From Streptomyces liliiviolaceus (GTDB lineage: Bacteria > Actinomycetota > Actinomycetes > Streptomycetales > Streptomycetaceae), in assembly GCF_018070025.1 (NCBI RefSeq), contig NZ_JAGPYQ010000004.1, forward strand, positions 27,483 to 91,482: a stretch of 64,000 nucleotides of DNA, in the 5' to 3' direction. Shown piece by piece: positions 27,743 to 35,510 of this stretch; positions within the stretch are counted from its first letter, which is position 1, and the number at the start of each line of letters is the position of its first letter. The position numbers and the translations under genes were made by a program. The notes beneath the pieces are model-generated. The model was not told the origin of the DNA. It saw only the letters and a program-made list of their open reading frames with translations, and did no database searches.

Positions 27743-28273
27743 CTAAACGGATTTCCTTCGGGCGATCATCGAGTTTAGACGTTGATGTGACCTTCGGCGT
27801 TTTAGTGCCATCATTGGGCTCTCGATTAGCGTCCTGGCGATGTACTGAAACCTTGCAGTCCTAGGGCAGGAGTAGAGTGTCGCCAAAACCGACTCCTTAT
27901 ATTCACTGCGCTCCCGGGGCGGAAGGGGTAGTGAGGAGATTTCGACAGTCATTTGCATAAGTTCCCTGATGAACCATGAGGTTGCTGCTGGCAGCGAAAG
28001 GAGAACAGACACAAGTATTACACTGCCAGAAAAAAGGGCCGTTACCGTGCCCATCGGAAAATGCCCCGGGTAAATAGCATCCAGAATAGAGTAAGCGGCC
28101 GATACGACTACTAGCACTGAAAGGCAGATCAGGAAGCCTTTTTTGCCGTTCACCGACTGGGTGTAGTTATTTGAAAATGCCCCAACTGCCCACATTCCAG
28201 ATGAAAGAAGAGCCCCTAGACCAACAAAAGAAAAGGCTGAATTCGCCGCGATTGAAATGACTTCGTAGGGCAA
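27743..28273 (-). CDS. Membrane protein of the low-GC cassette, 176 aa
   Basis: Three or four hydrophobic helices (VISIAANSAFSFVGLGALLS; GFLICLSVLVVVSAAYSILD; TVTALFSGSVILVSVLLSLP), then a basic cytoplasmic tail of about 60 residues. The TTG at 28273 is chosen: GGGAGA lies 6 bases upstream and 19 bases after the upstream gene's stop. It is third in the sigma/PadR operon, so it could be the signal-sensing membrane component (inference). Its stop overlaps the edge of the block. Confidence 0.65.
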   Translation of the reverse strand: MPYEVISIAANSAFSFVGLGALLSSGMWAVGAFSNNYTQSVNGKKGFLICLSVLVVVSAAYSILDAIYPGHFPMGTVTALFSGSVILVSVLLSLPAATSWFIRELMQMTVEISSLPLPPRERSEYKESVLATLYSCPRTARFQYIARTLIESPMMALKRRRSHQRLNSMIARRKSV

Positions 28274-28292
28274 CGGGAATCTCCCTTGCTGG

Positions 28293-28784
28293 CTAATTTG
28301 GAGCTTCTTTTGGATGCCTTGCGTAATTCGAGGAGGATTTTCCAGCGGTCTGCTGATCGTACTGGGCGAGAGCGATAGGCAATGCAGTGGACCCCTCAGG
28401 GGATAGCCGGTAAAAGCGACGTCGAGGCTCCCCAGCGGGAACATCTTCTTCCCAGTAGGAGTAGAGCCACCCCGCTTCTATCATCTGACGGACTGCGACA
28501 TACACTCCAGGAGGCGACACTTTGGTACTCTCACAGATAGTGAGATCAGTGATCCAATCTCCCGAATTTTTGCGTAGCAGCTTCCCAACGGCTGCCACTT
28601 CTGCGTTCATGAAAAATCCGCCTTGTGGAGTTGCTGCCACAGACTCGCGTTGGTTCTTCAGTACAGTACCTTCACGTTTCACTCTTTCTAGCGCAGCCGT
28701 CATATCTATAAGCTCTTCAATTGCTTGAGCGTGATGACGGCGTGCTTGCCGCAGACGTTCTTCCAGTTCATTGCTTCTTTCCAC
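28293..28784 (-). CDS. Coiled-coil plus PadR-like winged-helix protein, 163 aa
   Basis: The first 50 residues form a charged coiled coil (ELEERLRQARRHHAQAIEEL). A winged helix follows at about 65-130 with PadR features: VYVAVRQMIEAGWLYSYWEE, then RRRFYRLSPEG, the wing ending in the typical Y-x-L-x-x-x-G. It starts 2 bases after the sigma factor stop, so the two are co-expressed. Possible roles are repressor of the cassette or partner of the sigma factor. Confidence 0.7.
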   Translation of the reverse strand: MERSNELEERLRQARRHHAQAIEELIDMTAALERVKREGTVLKNQRESVAATPQGGFFMNAEVAAVGKLLRKNSGDWITDLTICESTKVSPPGVYVAVRQMIEAGWLYSYWEEDVPAGEPRRRFYRLSPEGSTALPIALAQYDQQTAGKSSSNYARHPKEAPN

Positions 28785-28786
28785 TG

Positions 28787-29299
28787 CTATCCCTCCTTTT
28801 CTTGTAGCAACCTTTTCAATGTGGCCCTCGCGTGCCGCAGATGGGATCGTACCGTCGATTTCCTGACTCCCATGGTCTGCGCAATTTCACTCACTGTGAA
28901 ACCGTCTACATGGAGCGCCATCGCGATACGCTGCCCTTCCGGAAGTTGAGAGAGAATGAATTTTATCCAGCTCTCACCTTCAATATTCAGCGTATCTCCC
29001 TCTGTGTCTTTCGGGGACCTGAGCCAACCTCCCTTCACCGCGCGAGCAATATCCTCTCGACCTCTAAAGTAATTTTTACCCGCCTCCCTAATGGCTATTT
29101 TAAACGCGTAGGCTTTAGGTGTACTCAGGCCTTCCCAACGCGAGTATGTTTGAGTCATAGCGGTTTCTGCGGCATCCCGCGAGTCCTCAAGGGCGTATCC
29201 TTCCGAGACTAGAAATGAAACGATCCGAGGGAAACATTCACGGAAGAATACGTCGAAGCTCTCAGACGCATTCCCCCCCACTTCGGAATTTGCATCCAT
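28787..29299 (-). CDS. RNA polymerase sigma factor, ECF-like, 170 aa
   Basis: Region 2 covers residues 15-75 (FFRECFPRIVSFLVSEGYAL, AMTQTYSRWEGLSTPKAYAF). Region 4 covers 113-165 (LSQLPEGQRIAMALHVDGFT, SEIAQTMGVRKSTVRSHLRH). There is no region 1 or 3, so it is a small sigma-70 (group 4-like) factor. No anti-sigma with a zinc motif is adjacent; the downstream PadR-like and membrane proteins may take that role. Base composition is lower in GC than in the surrounding genes. Confidence 0.82.
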   Translation of the reverse strand: MDANSEVGGNASESFDVFFRECFPRIVSFLVSEGYALEDSRDAAETAMTQTYSRWEGLSTPKAYAFKIAIREAGKNYFRGREDIARAVKGGWLRSPKDTEGDTLNIEGESWIKFILSQLPEGQRIAMALHVDGFTVSEIAQTMGVRKSTVRSHLRHARATLKRLLQEKEG

Positions 29300-29330
29300 T
29301 CATTTCCCCTCCCCTGGATCGCTAAGATAA

Positions 29331-29368
29331 CTTCCATCCCTGCATCGTTAACGATGCAGGGATGGAAG
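29331..29368. promoter_or_regulatory. 38-bp perfect palindrome
   Basis: CTTCCATCCCTGCATCGTT followed directly by its reverse complement, with no loop. It sits 32 bp upstream of the sigma factor start and 4 bp after the stop of the gene at 29373. It may be an operator for a dimeric regulator or a terminator; a T-rich tail is weak (TTATCTT on the minus strand). Confidence 0.75.
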
Positions 29369-29372
29369 GCCA

Positions 29373-29621
29373 CTAAGGCTTTCTTCCCACGATCAGAGCA
29401 AGCAATGCACCTAGTACCGCTGCCAACGCTGTGATCAACACTGACTGAGTGCTGATGTAGATCCCACCTGTCCCAGCTACCACAGCGTTGAACAGTACGA
29501 CTGCTGCACCTGCGTTTTGGTTCGGCGCAGGAACCTTTTTTTCATGGCTCTTTGGAGCGGAAAAGATCTCTTCCGGACCGACTCCAGTGCCCGGCATGTC
29601 TTCTTGGTCTTCACCCTTCAT
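29373..29621 (-). CDS. Small two-helix membrane protein, 82 aa
   Basis: A polar N-terminus (MKGEDQEDMPGTGVG) and two C-terminal helices (AAVVLFNAVVAGTGGIYI; LITALAAVLGALLALIVGRK). The frame extends to a GTG at 29657, but neither start has a clear ribosome binding site. It is upstream of the sigma operon, separated by the palindrome. Confidence 0.55.
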   Translation of the reverse strand: MKGEDQEDMPGTGVGPEEIFSAPKSHEKKVPAPNQNAGAAVVLFNAVVAGTGGIYISTQSVLITALAAVLGALLALIVGRKP

Positions 29622-29677
29622 GCCCCCTGAGAGCAGTAGCAGGACCGAAGTGTGCACGCCGATGGAAAGATTTTTTA

Positions 29678-29773
29678 CCCGCAGACGCGCCGCCGCTGCT
29701 CGTGGTGGACAACGGATTCATCGGCACGCCCTCGCCGACGCCGTCGGCTTCCCCGTCCGTCTCGAAGAGCTGA
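29678..29773 (+). pseudogene. C-terminal tail of a lost rightward gene
   Basis: A frame ending ADAPPLLVVDNGFIGTPSP TPSASPSVSKS has normal high-GC codon use and runs straight into a strong terminator, but its body is replaced by the low-GC block. Confidence 0.45.
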
Positions 29774-29781
29774 CAGGTGCT

Positions 29782-29814
29782 GTGGCTCCGGCACGTCCCC
29801 TGTGCCGGAGCCAC
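29782..29814 (+). terminator. Terminator hairpin
   Basis: Perfect 13-bp stem GTGGCTCCGGCAC with a 7-base loop, right after the truncated gene tail. Confidence 0.7.
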
Positions 29815-30052
29815 TCGTGCTCTTCCGTGTCCGGCGCCGTAGGTGCCGGACAGGCCGCCTGCGCCTGTGCCCCTGTACGGCCCCGCGCAGGCCCAAACAG
29901 AAGCCCCGGCGGGCGGATGCCGCCGGAGCTCCTGTCGACGCTGCGAGGTGCTGCTGAGGGGCGTTGCTGACGGACGCTTCCCGCGGGCCGGGGCGGTGTG
30001 CGTGAGGGAGATGTCCCGCATCTGCGGTCTCAGGGGTGCGGGATGCCGTCGC

Positions 30053-30322
30053 TCAACCGGCCTGCTGCTCCTTGATCTGCTCCCGGCGGTAGCTGGCGAT
30101 CATGTCGTGGATCTTCTGCCGTGACTTGCCCAGCTCGCGGCCCATCTCGGCCTGAGTCCAGTCGCCGCTGTCGGTGGCTTCGGCGAGGGCGGCGCCGCGC
30201 TCGTGGGCGAGCGCAGCTTTGGCCGTGTCGATGAGTTCTGGGCAGCGCTTTGCCCGTTCGACGGGCGGCAGTTCGGCGAGCTGCTGAAGAGCGGTGATCA
30301 GATCGTTCAGCGCGGTCGTCAT
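30053..30322 (-). CDS. Small HTH protein, 89 aa
   Basis: The C-terminal half carries an HTH (WTQAEMGRELGKSRQKIHDM) and a basic tail. The N-terminal half is helical and acidic. A similar small HTH protein lies at 55860. It is second in a leftward pair with the gene at 30378, 55 bp downstream. Probably a DNA-binding regulator. Confidence 0.7.
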   Translation of the reverse strand: MTTALNDLITALQQLAELPPVERAKRCPELIDTAKAALAHERGAALAEATDSGDWTQAEMGRELGKSRQKIHDMIASYRREQIKEQQAG

Positions 30323-30377
30323 GATGTCGCCCTTCGTGCGGGAGGGGCCGGGTTTCCCCGGCCCCTCGGCTGGTCTG

Positions 30378-30629
30378 TTACGTCCATGCGACGAATTCGT
30401 TCTCCCACTCGGTGAGATCGCGGTCCATCCACTCGGCGTATCCGCTCTGCCGACCCTCGGGGAGGAGCTTCCCGGTGCGCCGGTTGCTCAGTTCCAGCTT
30501 GTGACTGCTGTCGTAGCGGGCGGCCCACTCGTCGAACATGTCGTAGGCGGTCTGCTCGTCGATGTCGAAGTAGAACCGCTTCACGGGGATCTTGTCCGCG
30601 TTCTTGATCTCAATCTGGTACGTCTTCAT
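30378..30629 (-). CDS. Small acidic hypothetical protein, 83 aa
   Basis: Compact alpha/beta protein (MKTYQIEIKNADKIPVKRFY, then EQTAYDMFDEWAARYD). No known domain. It is first gene after a promoter region with two operator-like dyads at 30677-30716. Confidence 0.65.
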   Translation of the reverse strand: MKTYQIEIKNADKIPVKRFYFDIDEQTAYDMFDEWAARYDSSHKLELSNRRTGKLLPEGRQSGYAEWMDRDLTEWENEFVAWT

Positions 30630-30676
30630 CTCCGCCGTCCTCTCCCTCTGCTGTTGTCGTCCCTACACCCATCAAT

Positions 30677-30716
30677 GCACCCCCCTACAGGGGTACGTCA
30701 ACCCTAGGGGGGTACA
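30677..30716 (-). promoter_or_regulatory. Promoter with paired operator-like dyads
   Basis: On the minus strand, GTACCCCCCTAGGG and GTACCCCTGTAGGGG follow each other about 19 bp apart, each a CCCC-x-TAGGGG dyad. TTGACG between them is a good -35 box for the leftward gene at 30629. A dimeric repressor binding both would cover the promoter. Confidence 0.55.
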
Positions 30717-30770
30717 TCTTTTCAAGATTTTCAGAGCGCGCTCCTGACCAGGCCTTTCCTGCCGCCCCGC

Positions 30771-30804
30771 GGGGGGGGGCGAGGTCGATGACCTGCCCCC
30801 CCCC
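30771..30804. terminator. G/C-tract hairpin
   Basis: Nine G and nine C flank GAGGTCGATGACCT, giving a very stable stem. Homopolymer runs make the exact length uncertain. Confidence 0.5.
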
Positions 30805-30930
30805 ACGCTTCATCCTCGGCCGCTCGCTGCCGCAAGCGACTGGTTACCTGGCCGTGCTCGGTGCGCTGGTCACGCTGGCAATGCAGTCGGCGGTCTGCGG
30901 GAAGCGCGGGCGGCAGACACCCCCGCACAA

Positions 30931-30967
30931 CAGGAAGGGGCCTGGAACTTTCCCAGGCCCCTTCCTG
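30931..30967 (-). terminator. Terminator of the HTH-membrane gene
   Basis: Perfect 15-bp stem CAGGAAGGGGCCTGG with a 7-base loop, located 41 bp past the stop at 31008. Confidence 0.7.
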
Positions 30968-31007
30968 TCAGTACAGCGGATTCCAGCACACTCTGCCGGC
31001 TGCCCTT

Positions 31008-32105
31008 TTAGGGACCGTAATTAACCGCTTGACATTTCACCGGCTCCCTGTGAACGGTCACCTCAAGGCTAGTGACGAAAAGCTGCCTGCCGTCATAGAG
31101 CGGAATGACGTACATCTTCCTGCCATTCGTACTCAATGTACTGCACTCGAAACCGAGTTCCGTGCCCGAGGGGACCTTCACTTCTTCTCCGTACGCACCG
31201 TACAGAGTGACTTCTCCGTTTGCCCATGTCACACCGTATCCAGAAACGCGGCTCCGTTCAATGAGATCAGGAACCAGCCTGTACTCATCGCCTGGCGCAA
31301 CAGCTCCGGGTTTACTCGCGTAATCCCTGCTTTCATCGCGCGAGGAATCCGGCGGGAGCGTAGGAGCCGAGGTCTGGACTTCATCACTCCAGGCCGGGGA
31401 TGGATGGTAGGTACTACAGCGGTATTCGCTGGAGCAGGAAACTTTGTCCCTGCCGCTTGTACGCGAATCGGAGTCTCCGCCCAAGGCACCCTGAACAAGG
31501 GAAGCCATCATCAGGAGGACGATGACGGTAGCCAGCGCTGCGGACAGCCGGAGTTTCGCACCTTCTCCCCCGCTTCCTCGTTTTCCCTGATTTAGTCGGG
31601 GAGTGGCGACAGGGGTGCTGTTGACTGCACGTGCTTTCTTTTCCGTTGCCTTGGCGCCTTGCTTTCCGTCGCGGATCCAGGATTCGGACCATCCTTCCGC
31701 TTTTGCACCTGCGCTCCATGCTTCGGTCCACCAGGTCTTGGACTGCGGTGCTTTGACCGCGGCGGCAAGGTTCAGGACGGTGTCCCGGTCGGGGTAGCGG
31801 CCTTCGGCGTTCAGGAGACGGCTGAGTTGCGACTTGCTGGCGTGGACCAGGTGGTCCTCGACGAGTTTACGGAGTGTCAGTTCGCTCTGCAGATACGCAG
31901 TGCGAAGTTCTTTGACGAGGACAAGGCGTTCCGGAGTGAGAACAGGCTGCTTCGTGAGGGGCTTGAAGCTTCGGCCCCGCCTCGTACGCCGGGCTTCTGT
32001 ATCGCCGCACGCACGTGGCTGGGGAACGCATGCCGGCAGGAAGTCCGGCTCGTCCGCGAGCGCCGACAGCGCGACGCTGCTGGAGCTGTTGTCGCTGTCG
32101 CTCAT
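31008..32105 (-). CDS. Membrane-tethered HTH regulator, 365 aa
   Basis: A polar N-terminus, then an HTH domain at about 60-120 (ELTLRKLVEDHLVHASKSQL, SRLLNAEGRYPDRDTVLNLA), a basic linker, one membrane helix near 195 (LSAALATVIVLLMMASLVQG), and an exported C-terminal domain of about 150 residues with four cysteines (CSSEYRC, later FECSTL and VKCQAV) that may form disulfides. The layout suggests transmembrane signalling to DNA. It overlaps the upstream small gene by ATGA. Confidence 0.72.
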   Translation of the reverse strand: MSDSDNSSSSVALSALADEPDFLPACVPQPRACGDTEARRTRRGRSFKPLTKQPVLTPERLVLVKELRTAYLQSELTLRKLVEDHLVHASKSQLSRLLNAEGRYPDRDTVLNLAAAVKAPQSKTWWTEAWSAGAKAEGWSESWIRDGKQGAKATEKKARAVNSTPVATPRLNQGKRGSGGEGAKLRLSAALATVIVLLMMASLVQGALGGDSDSRTSGRDKVSCSSEYRCSTYHPSPAWSDEVQTSAPTLPPDSSRDESRDYASKPGAVAPGDEYRLVPDLIERSRVSGYGVTWANGEVTLYGAYGEEVKVPSGTELGFECSTLSTNGRKMYVIPLYDGRQLFVTSLEVTVHREPVKCQAVNYGP

Positions 32106-32398
32106 GCTGCCGGCCTTTGGCCGGCGTCGGAGCCGGGCTCGTCCTTCGGGGCGGGAGCGGCCATGACGGCCAGCGTGCCGGAGCTGCCGTCGATGCGGTC
32201 ATCGCCGGTTTGCGGGCGGTGTTCAGACCGCGCCGGCCGGTCGAATGTCTGAGAGAGCTGTTGGACTCCCACCACGATCGCGAGGATCGCGGTGCTGATA
32301 GCGCCTGTCGGTTGGCCCTCACGAAGCATGAAAATCGTGAGGGCCGTGAAGAGGAGCAGGGCAGTTACCGAGAGTATTAGCCGGTAGCAGGGGGTCAT
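32102..32398 (-). CDS. Small membrane protein, 98 aa
   Basis: Two N-terminal helices (LILSVTALLLFTALTIFML; GAISTAILAIVVGVQQL) and a polar tail. ATGA overlap with the regulator gene downstream implies coupled expression, perhaps as a sensory partner (inference). GGAG is placed 6 bases upstream of the start. Confidence 0.62.
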   Translation of the reverse strand: MTPCYRLILSVTALLLFTALTIFMLREGQPTGAISTAILAIVVGVQQLSQTFDRPARSEHRPQTGDDRIDGSSGTLAVMAAPAPKDEPGSDAGQRPAA

Positions 32399-32830
32399 CT
32401 GATCTCCGTGGTGATCACCATGCTCGGGATGACCCCACCCGGTATTCGCCGTACCGGGCCCCGAAACGGAATGCTACTCCGGGTCACTACTGCAGAGCTA
32501 TCACGTCCGATCTGTCCGACGTAAGGGCGTGGATAACCCTTGGGACAACTACACAGAGTGAATCCACGGCCAATGGGAGCGCTCTACCTGAAGTTTGTGC
32601 CAGTTCAGGGGCTTACCGGAAATTGTCCCAGAAAGGGTTGCGCCAATGGCCCTCCGCACGAGTCAATGGGAGGTAGGTGCGTCCGTGGCGCATCGCCTGC
32701 TGTGCTATCCGTCATCGCGGAAAGCATCGGCTACACGACCCCCTCGTCGCCGCGAGGGGGTTCGCCGTTTCCAGACCACGCACCACACGCCACACGACAA
32801 GACACCCACACATCCTGATGCCGGATCACA
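32399..32830. other. Intergenic region
   Basis: No supported gene. A short rightward frame from the ATG near 32645 lacks codon bias. The stem-loop at 32738-32761 closes the leftward tap-tpg transcript. Confidence 0.4.
32738..32761 (-). terminator. Terminator downstream of the tpg-like gene
   Basis: Stem ACCCCCTCG/CGAGGGGGT, 70 bp after the tpg-like stop. Confidence 0.6.
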
Positions 32831-33403
32831 TCAAGCGGCGAAGCCGATGTTGGTGACGTACTCGTACTGGCCCCACTGCGAGCCGAGGTCGACGACCTGG
32901 TCCACCCACGCCTCATCCAGCTCCCGCTCGTCGCCGGCTGCCCACGCGCCGACGATGCGGTCCCACCGTCGGACGTTCATGGTGCGGAACTCCATAGCGC
33001 GCTGGCGCGGCCGGTCGACCTGCGACTGGTTGAGCGGGTGGATCTCCACACGGGTGCCGCGGCCGTCGCGGTTGAGGCGGGCGAGCAGGTAGCGGGCAAC
33101 GTTCTCCCGCCGCACGGTCCGGTACGCCTGTTCGATCACGGCGAGGTTCTTTCGGGAGGGTGTGCGGGTGCCGGCCTGCCAGGCGCGCAGGGTGCGGCCG
33201 GTGACGGTCAGTCCGGCCGCGCGGGCAGCATCCAGGGCGTGGGTGCTGCGGGTGAGGTAGTTCAGGCGCGCCGTCAGGCCGCGTCGGGCGGTGACGGGGG
33301 TGGCGATGTAGCCGGCGAGGTCGTCCAGTTGCCGGGCGACGGCTTCGTGGCCTTTGAGGCCGCGGGCGCCGTACTTGCCGAACTCGATGTTCCGCTCAGG
33401 CAT
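32831..33403 (-). CDS. tpg: Telomere terminal protein (Tpg-like), 190 aa
   Basis: The layout fits Tpg: an N-terminal basic stretch (TARRGLTARLNYLTRS), an HTH (AARAAGLTVTGRTLRAWQAG) followed by a K/R-rich helix (NLAVIEQAYRTVRREN), then a beta-rich and helical C-terminal half (WDRIVGAWAAGDERELDEAW). Tpg proteins are covalently bound to the 5' telomere ends of Streptomyces linear replicons and prime end patching. The protein lies 100 bp downstream of a Tap-like gene in the same direction, the tap-tpg order known from Streptomyces. Sequence identity to S. coelicolor Tpg is low as I recall it, so this is a divergent type. A truncated copy is at 27205. Confidence 0.65.
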   Translation of the reverse strand: MPERNIEFGKYGARGLKGHEAVARQLDDLAGYIATPVTARRGLTARLNYLTRSTHALDAARAAGLTVTGRTLRAWQAGTRTPSRKNLAVIEQAYRTVRRENVARYLLARLNRDGRGTRVEIHPLNQSQVDRPRQRAMEFRTMNVRRWDRIVGAWAAGDERELDEAWVDQVVDLGSQWGQYEYVTNIGFAA

Positions 33404-33503
33404 CGTCTCTTCCGAATCCAGAGTGTTGGATCACTGTACGGGGCTGTGAGCGCCGATCTCCTGCCCCGGCGGGGGGAATTGACGCCGGGACAGGGAAACG
33501 GCG

Positions 33504-35054
33504 TCAGGAGGTGCGCTCAGGGGGCTCCGCGGTGGTGCTGGGGTCGGTGCCGACGGTGTAGGTGTCCTTGACCTTCACCTCGGCCACGCCGCGGCCCTCG
33601 GGGAAGACCGCCCGCCAGTCACCGGCCACATGCAGTTCGTCGGTGCCCATGGCGCGCACGACCAGGAGGCCTTCGTCGTAGGCGCGGTGGACTTTCCACC
33701 ACAGGTTCGCGAACGCCTGGGCGCGGATGAGGTGCATCCAGTCGGTGCGGTAGAGCTCGCGGTTGTAGTTCGACTCCCCCAGCGTGGAGACGAACTTGGA
33801 GTACATGGCCTTCACGTACTCCAGCGTCACCTGGTCGTCGTCGGAGATCGCCCGGTCCCGGGCGTCCTTCAGCGCGATGCGGAACTTCTCCAGCAGGCCC
33901 TCGGTCGCCCCGGACGTCCACGACTCGTGGATCTCGGGCGGGTCGCACATCCCGTACTTCGGGCCCGACAGGCGCAGCAGCAGGCGCAGCGTCGGCTCGG
34001 TCACCCACAGAGGGCCCGGCTCGTCCCGGTTACCGATCGGATTCGGCAGCACCGCCCCGTGCTCCCAGACCGGAGGGGTGATCAGGTGCAGGCCAGCGCG
34101 GCGGCGGTCGTGGTGGTTGTTGGTGGAGTGTTCAAGCTGACCGAGCGGGAGGTGGGTCTTCAACGCGCTGAGGTAGGCGCCGTTGATGTCGAGTGCCGTG
34201 ATCTCGTGCCGGCCGGTGGGGAGCTCAGGTCGGCTCCACTTGGGGCGGGCTTCCCAGACCTGGTCGGCACCGCGTGCGGTCTGCTTGCGCAGGATGTCGG
34301 GCAGCCATGGGTGCGCGACGACGTCGTAACGCCCGCCCTTGCGGGTGTCGTCCAGCAGCGCCATCGCATCCGGGATCGCCCGCTTGATCAGAGCGACGGT
34401 CGCCGCCTCGACATCCCCGGCGTGTTCGGCGAGCGCGGCCGCCACCGCGGAACCGATCCGGTCCGGGGCATCGGCGGCCTGCAGACGGCGGCCGACCGGC
34501 ACCACCTTCACCCCGCCGACCGCGGGGCACGGCTTCCTGGCGGGCGCCGGCTGCCGCGGTGCCGTGCGAGGCGCGAGCTTCTCTGCCTGCACGGGCACGG
34601 GCGCAGATGCGGCCGAGGCACACTCGGCGGGGTCCAGGTGCTGGGGGAACCCTTCGACCTGATGGCGGGCCGGCTGCCCGCACAGTACGCACGGCTGCAC
34701 GACGGCCAGCATGGCGACGTCGTCGGTGTCGTCGGTCTGCTCGGCATCCGCCGACTGGTCGTCCGCGAGCTGGCCGTCGGCCGCGGCCTCCGTAGCCGCG
34801 CTGGCGGTGTCCAGCTTGGTGCGAGCGCTTTCGAGGAAGTACGCGTACGCCTCCCGCACTTCCTTGTCGCTGGGATCACGGCCGGTTTCCCATCCGCCGA
34901 CGGTCGACGGGCTCACCTTCAGGGCCTGCGCAAGCTGCCCGCGGGTGAGGTTCAGGCTCTCGCGCAGCCGGCGCCGCTCCTCGGCCGACGGCAGCGGAGT
35001 CCGCTCCGACGACGCGGAGGCGAGCAGGGTGTCGATCGCGTCGAAGTCCGCCAT
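33504..35054 (-). CDS. tap: Telomere-associated protein (Tap-like), 516 aa
   Basis: The N-terminus has the Tap pattern: FDAIDTLLASASSERTPLPS then an Xre-type HTH (LTRGQLAQALKVSPSTVGGW, ETGRDPSD). A long acidic and Pro-rich linker with cysteines follows. The C-terminal domain (about 265-505) has the polymerase-like Tap motifs: ITALDINGAYLSAL, LWVTEPTLRLLL, LYRTDWMHLIRAQAFANLWW and AMGTDELHVAGDW. Tap binds telomeric 3' overhangs and recruits Tpg (family knowledge). It is shorter than the roughly 740 aa of the chromosomal form. It starts by TGATG overlap with the gene at 35054. Confidence 0.72.
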   Translation of the reverse strand: MADFDAIDTLLASASSERTPLPSAEERRRLRESLNLTRGQLAQALKVSPSTVGGWETGRDPSDKEVREAYAYFLESARTKLDTASAATEAAADGQLADDQSADAEQTDDTDDVAMLAVVQPCVLCGQPARHQVEGFPQHLDPAECASAASAPVPVQAEKLAPRTAPRQPAPARKPCPAVGGVKVVPVGRRLQAADAPDRIGSAVAAALAEHAGDVEAATVALIKRAIPDAMALLDDTRKGGRYDVVAHPWLPDILRKQTARGADQVWEARPKWSRPELPTGRHEITALDINGAYLSALKTHLPLGQLEHSTNNHHDRRRAGLHLITPPVWEHGAVLPNPIGNRDEPGPLWVTEPTLRLLLRLSGPKYGMCDPPEIHESWTSGATEGLLEKFRIALKDARDRAISDDDQVTLEYVKAMYSKFVSTLGESNYNRELYRTDWMHLIRAQAFANLWWKVHRAYDEGLLVVRAMGTDELHVAGDWRAVFPEGRGVAEVKVKDTYTVGTDPSTTAEPPERTS

Positions 35055-35482
35055 CAGTTTCCTCCGGCGGGGCCAAAGTCGGCCTCGCTGGTCAGTCGTT
35101 CCATCGCCGTTTCTTCATCGGGTCGTTCGAGGAGTACGCGGACCAGGCGGGCAGCTTCGGCGGCGTCCTCAAGGAGGCGCATGGTGTGCCGGAGTGAAGC
35201 GGCCAGGGCAGGGTCTGCGACCAGGAGCTGTTTCACCGATTGCATGGAGTCGTCGAATAGTGCCCGCTCAACACGGTCAGCCGGGTACGGCAGTTCGGCT
35301 GTGCCTGCGTTGGGCGCCGCGGTCCCGCGGAAAACGTGCGTGATGGCTTCCGCCAGACCGTGTCGCAGACTCTGGGCATCCAGGCTGATCCGGTTGAGAT
35401 AGTGCGCCAGATCGCGCGGATCGGCGCAGGTGGATCCGTACTCGGCGCGCGCCTGCCGGTACTCGAAAGCAGATTCGCTCAT
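35054..35482 (-). CDS. Helical hypothetical protein upstream of tap, 142 aa
   Basis: All-helical and acidic, with no known domain (RDLAHYLNRISLDAQSLRHG; VKQLLVADPALAASLRHTMR). It overlaps the tap start as TGATG, so it belongs to the replication/telomere operon. A GTG at 35491 is an alternative start. Function unknown; a role linked to Tap is inferred from coupling only. Confidence 0.65.
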   Translation of the reverse strand: MSESAFEYRQARAEYGSTCADPRDLAHYLNRISLDAQSLRHGLAEAITHVFRGTAAPNAGTAELPYPADRVERALFDDSMQSVKQLLVADPALAASLRHTMRLLEDAAEAARLVRVLLERPDEETAMERLTSEADFGPAGGN

Positions 35483-35510
35483 GATCCACACCGTTTCTGC
35501 TGTCGTCTCG

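Larger units (their letters stand above)
27735..29675. other. Low-GC inserted cassette
   Basis: Block of visibly lower GC with sharp edges. The left edge cuts the tpg copy. The right edge cuts a rightward gene of which only the tail (PLLVVDNGFIGTPSPTPSAS) survives to 29773. It contains four leftward genes and a 38-bp palindrome. No transposase, integrase or clear direct repeats at the edges were seen. Confidence 0.65.
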
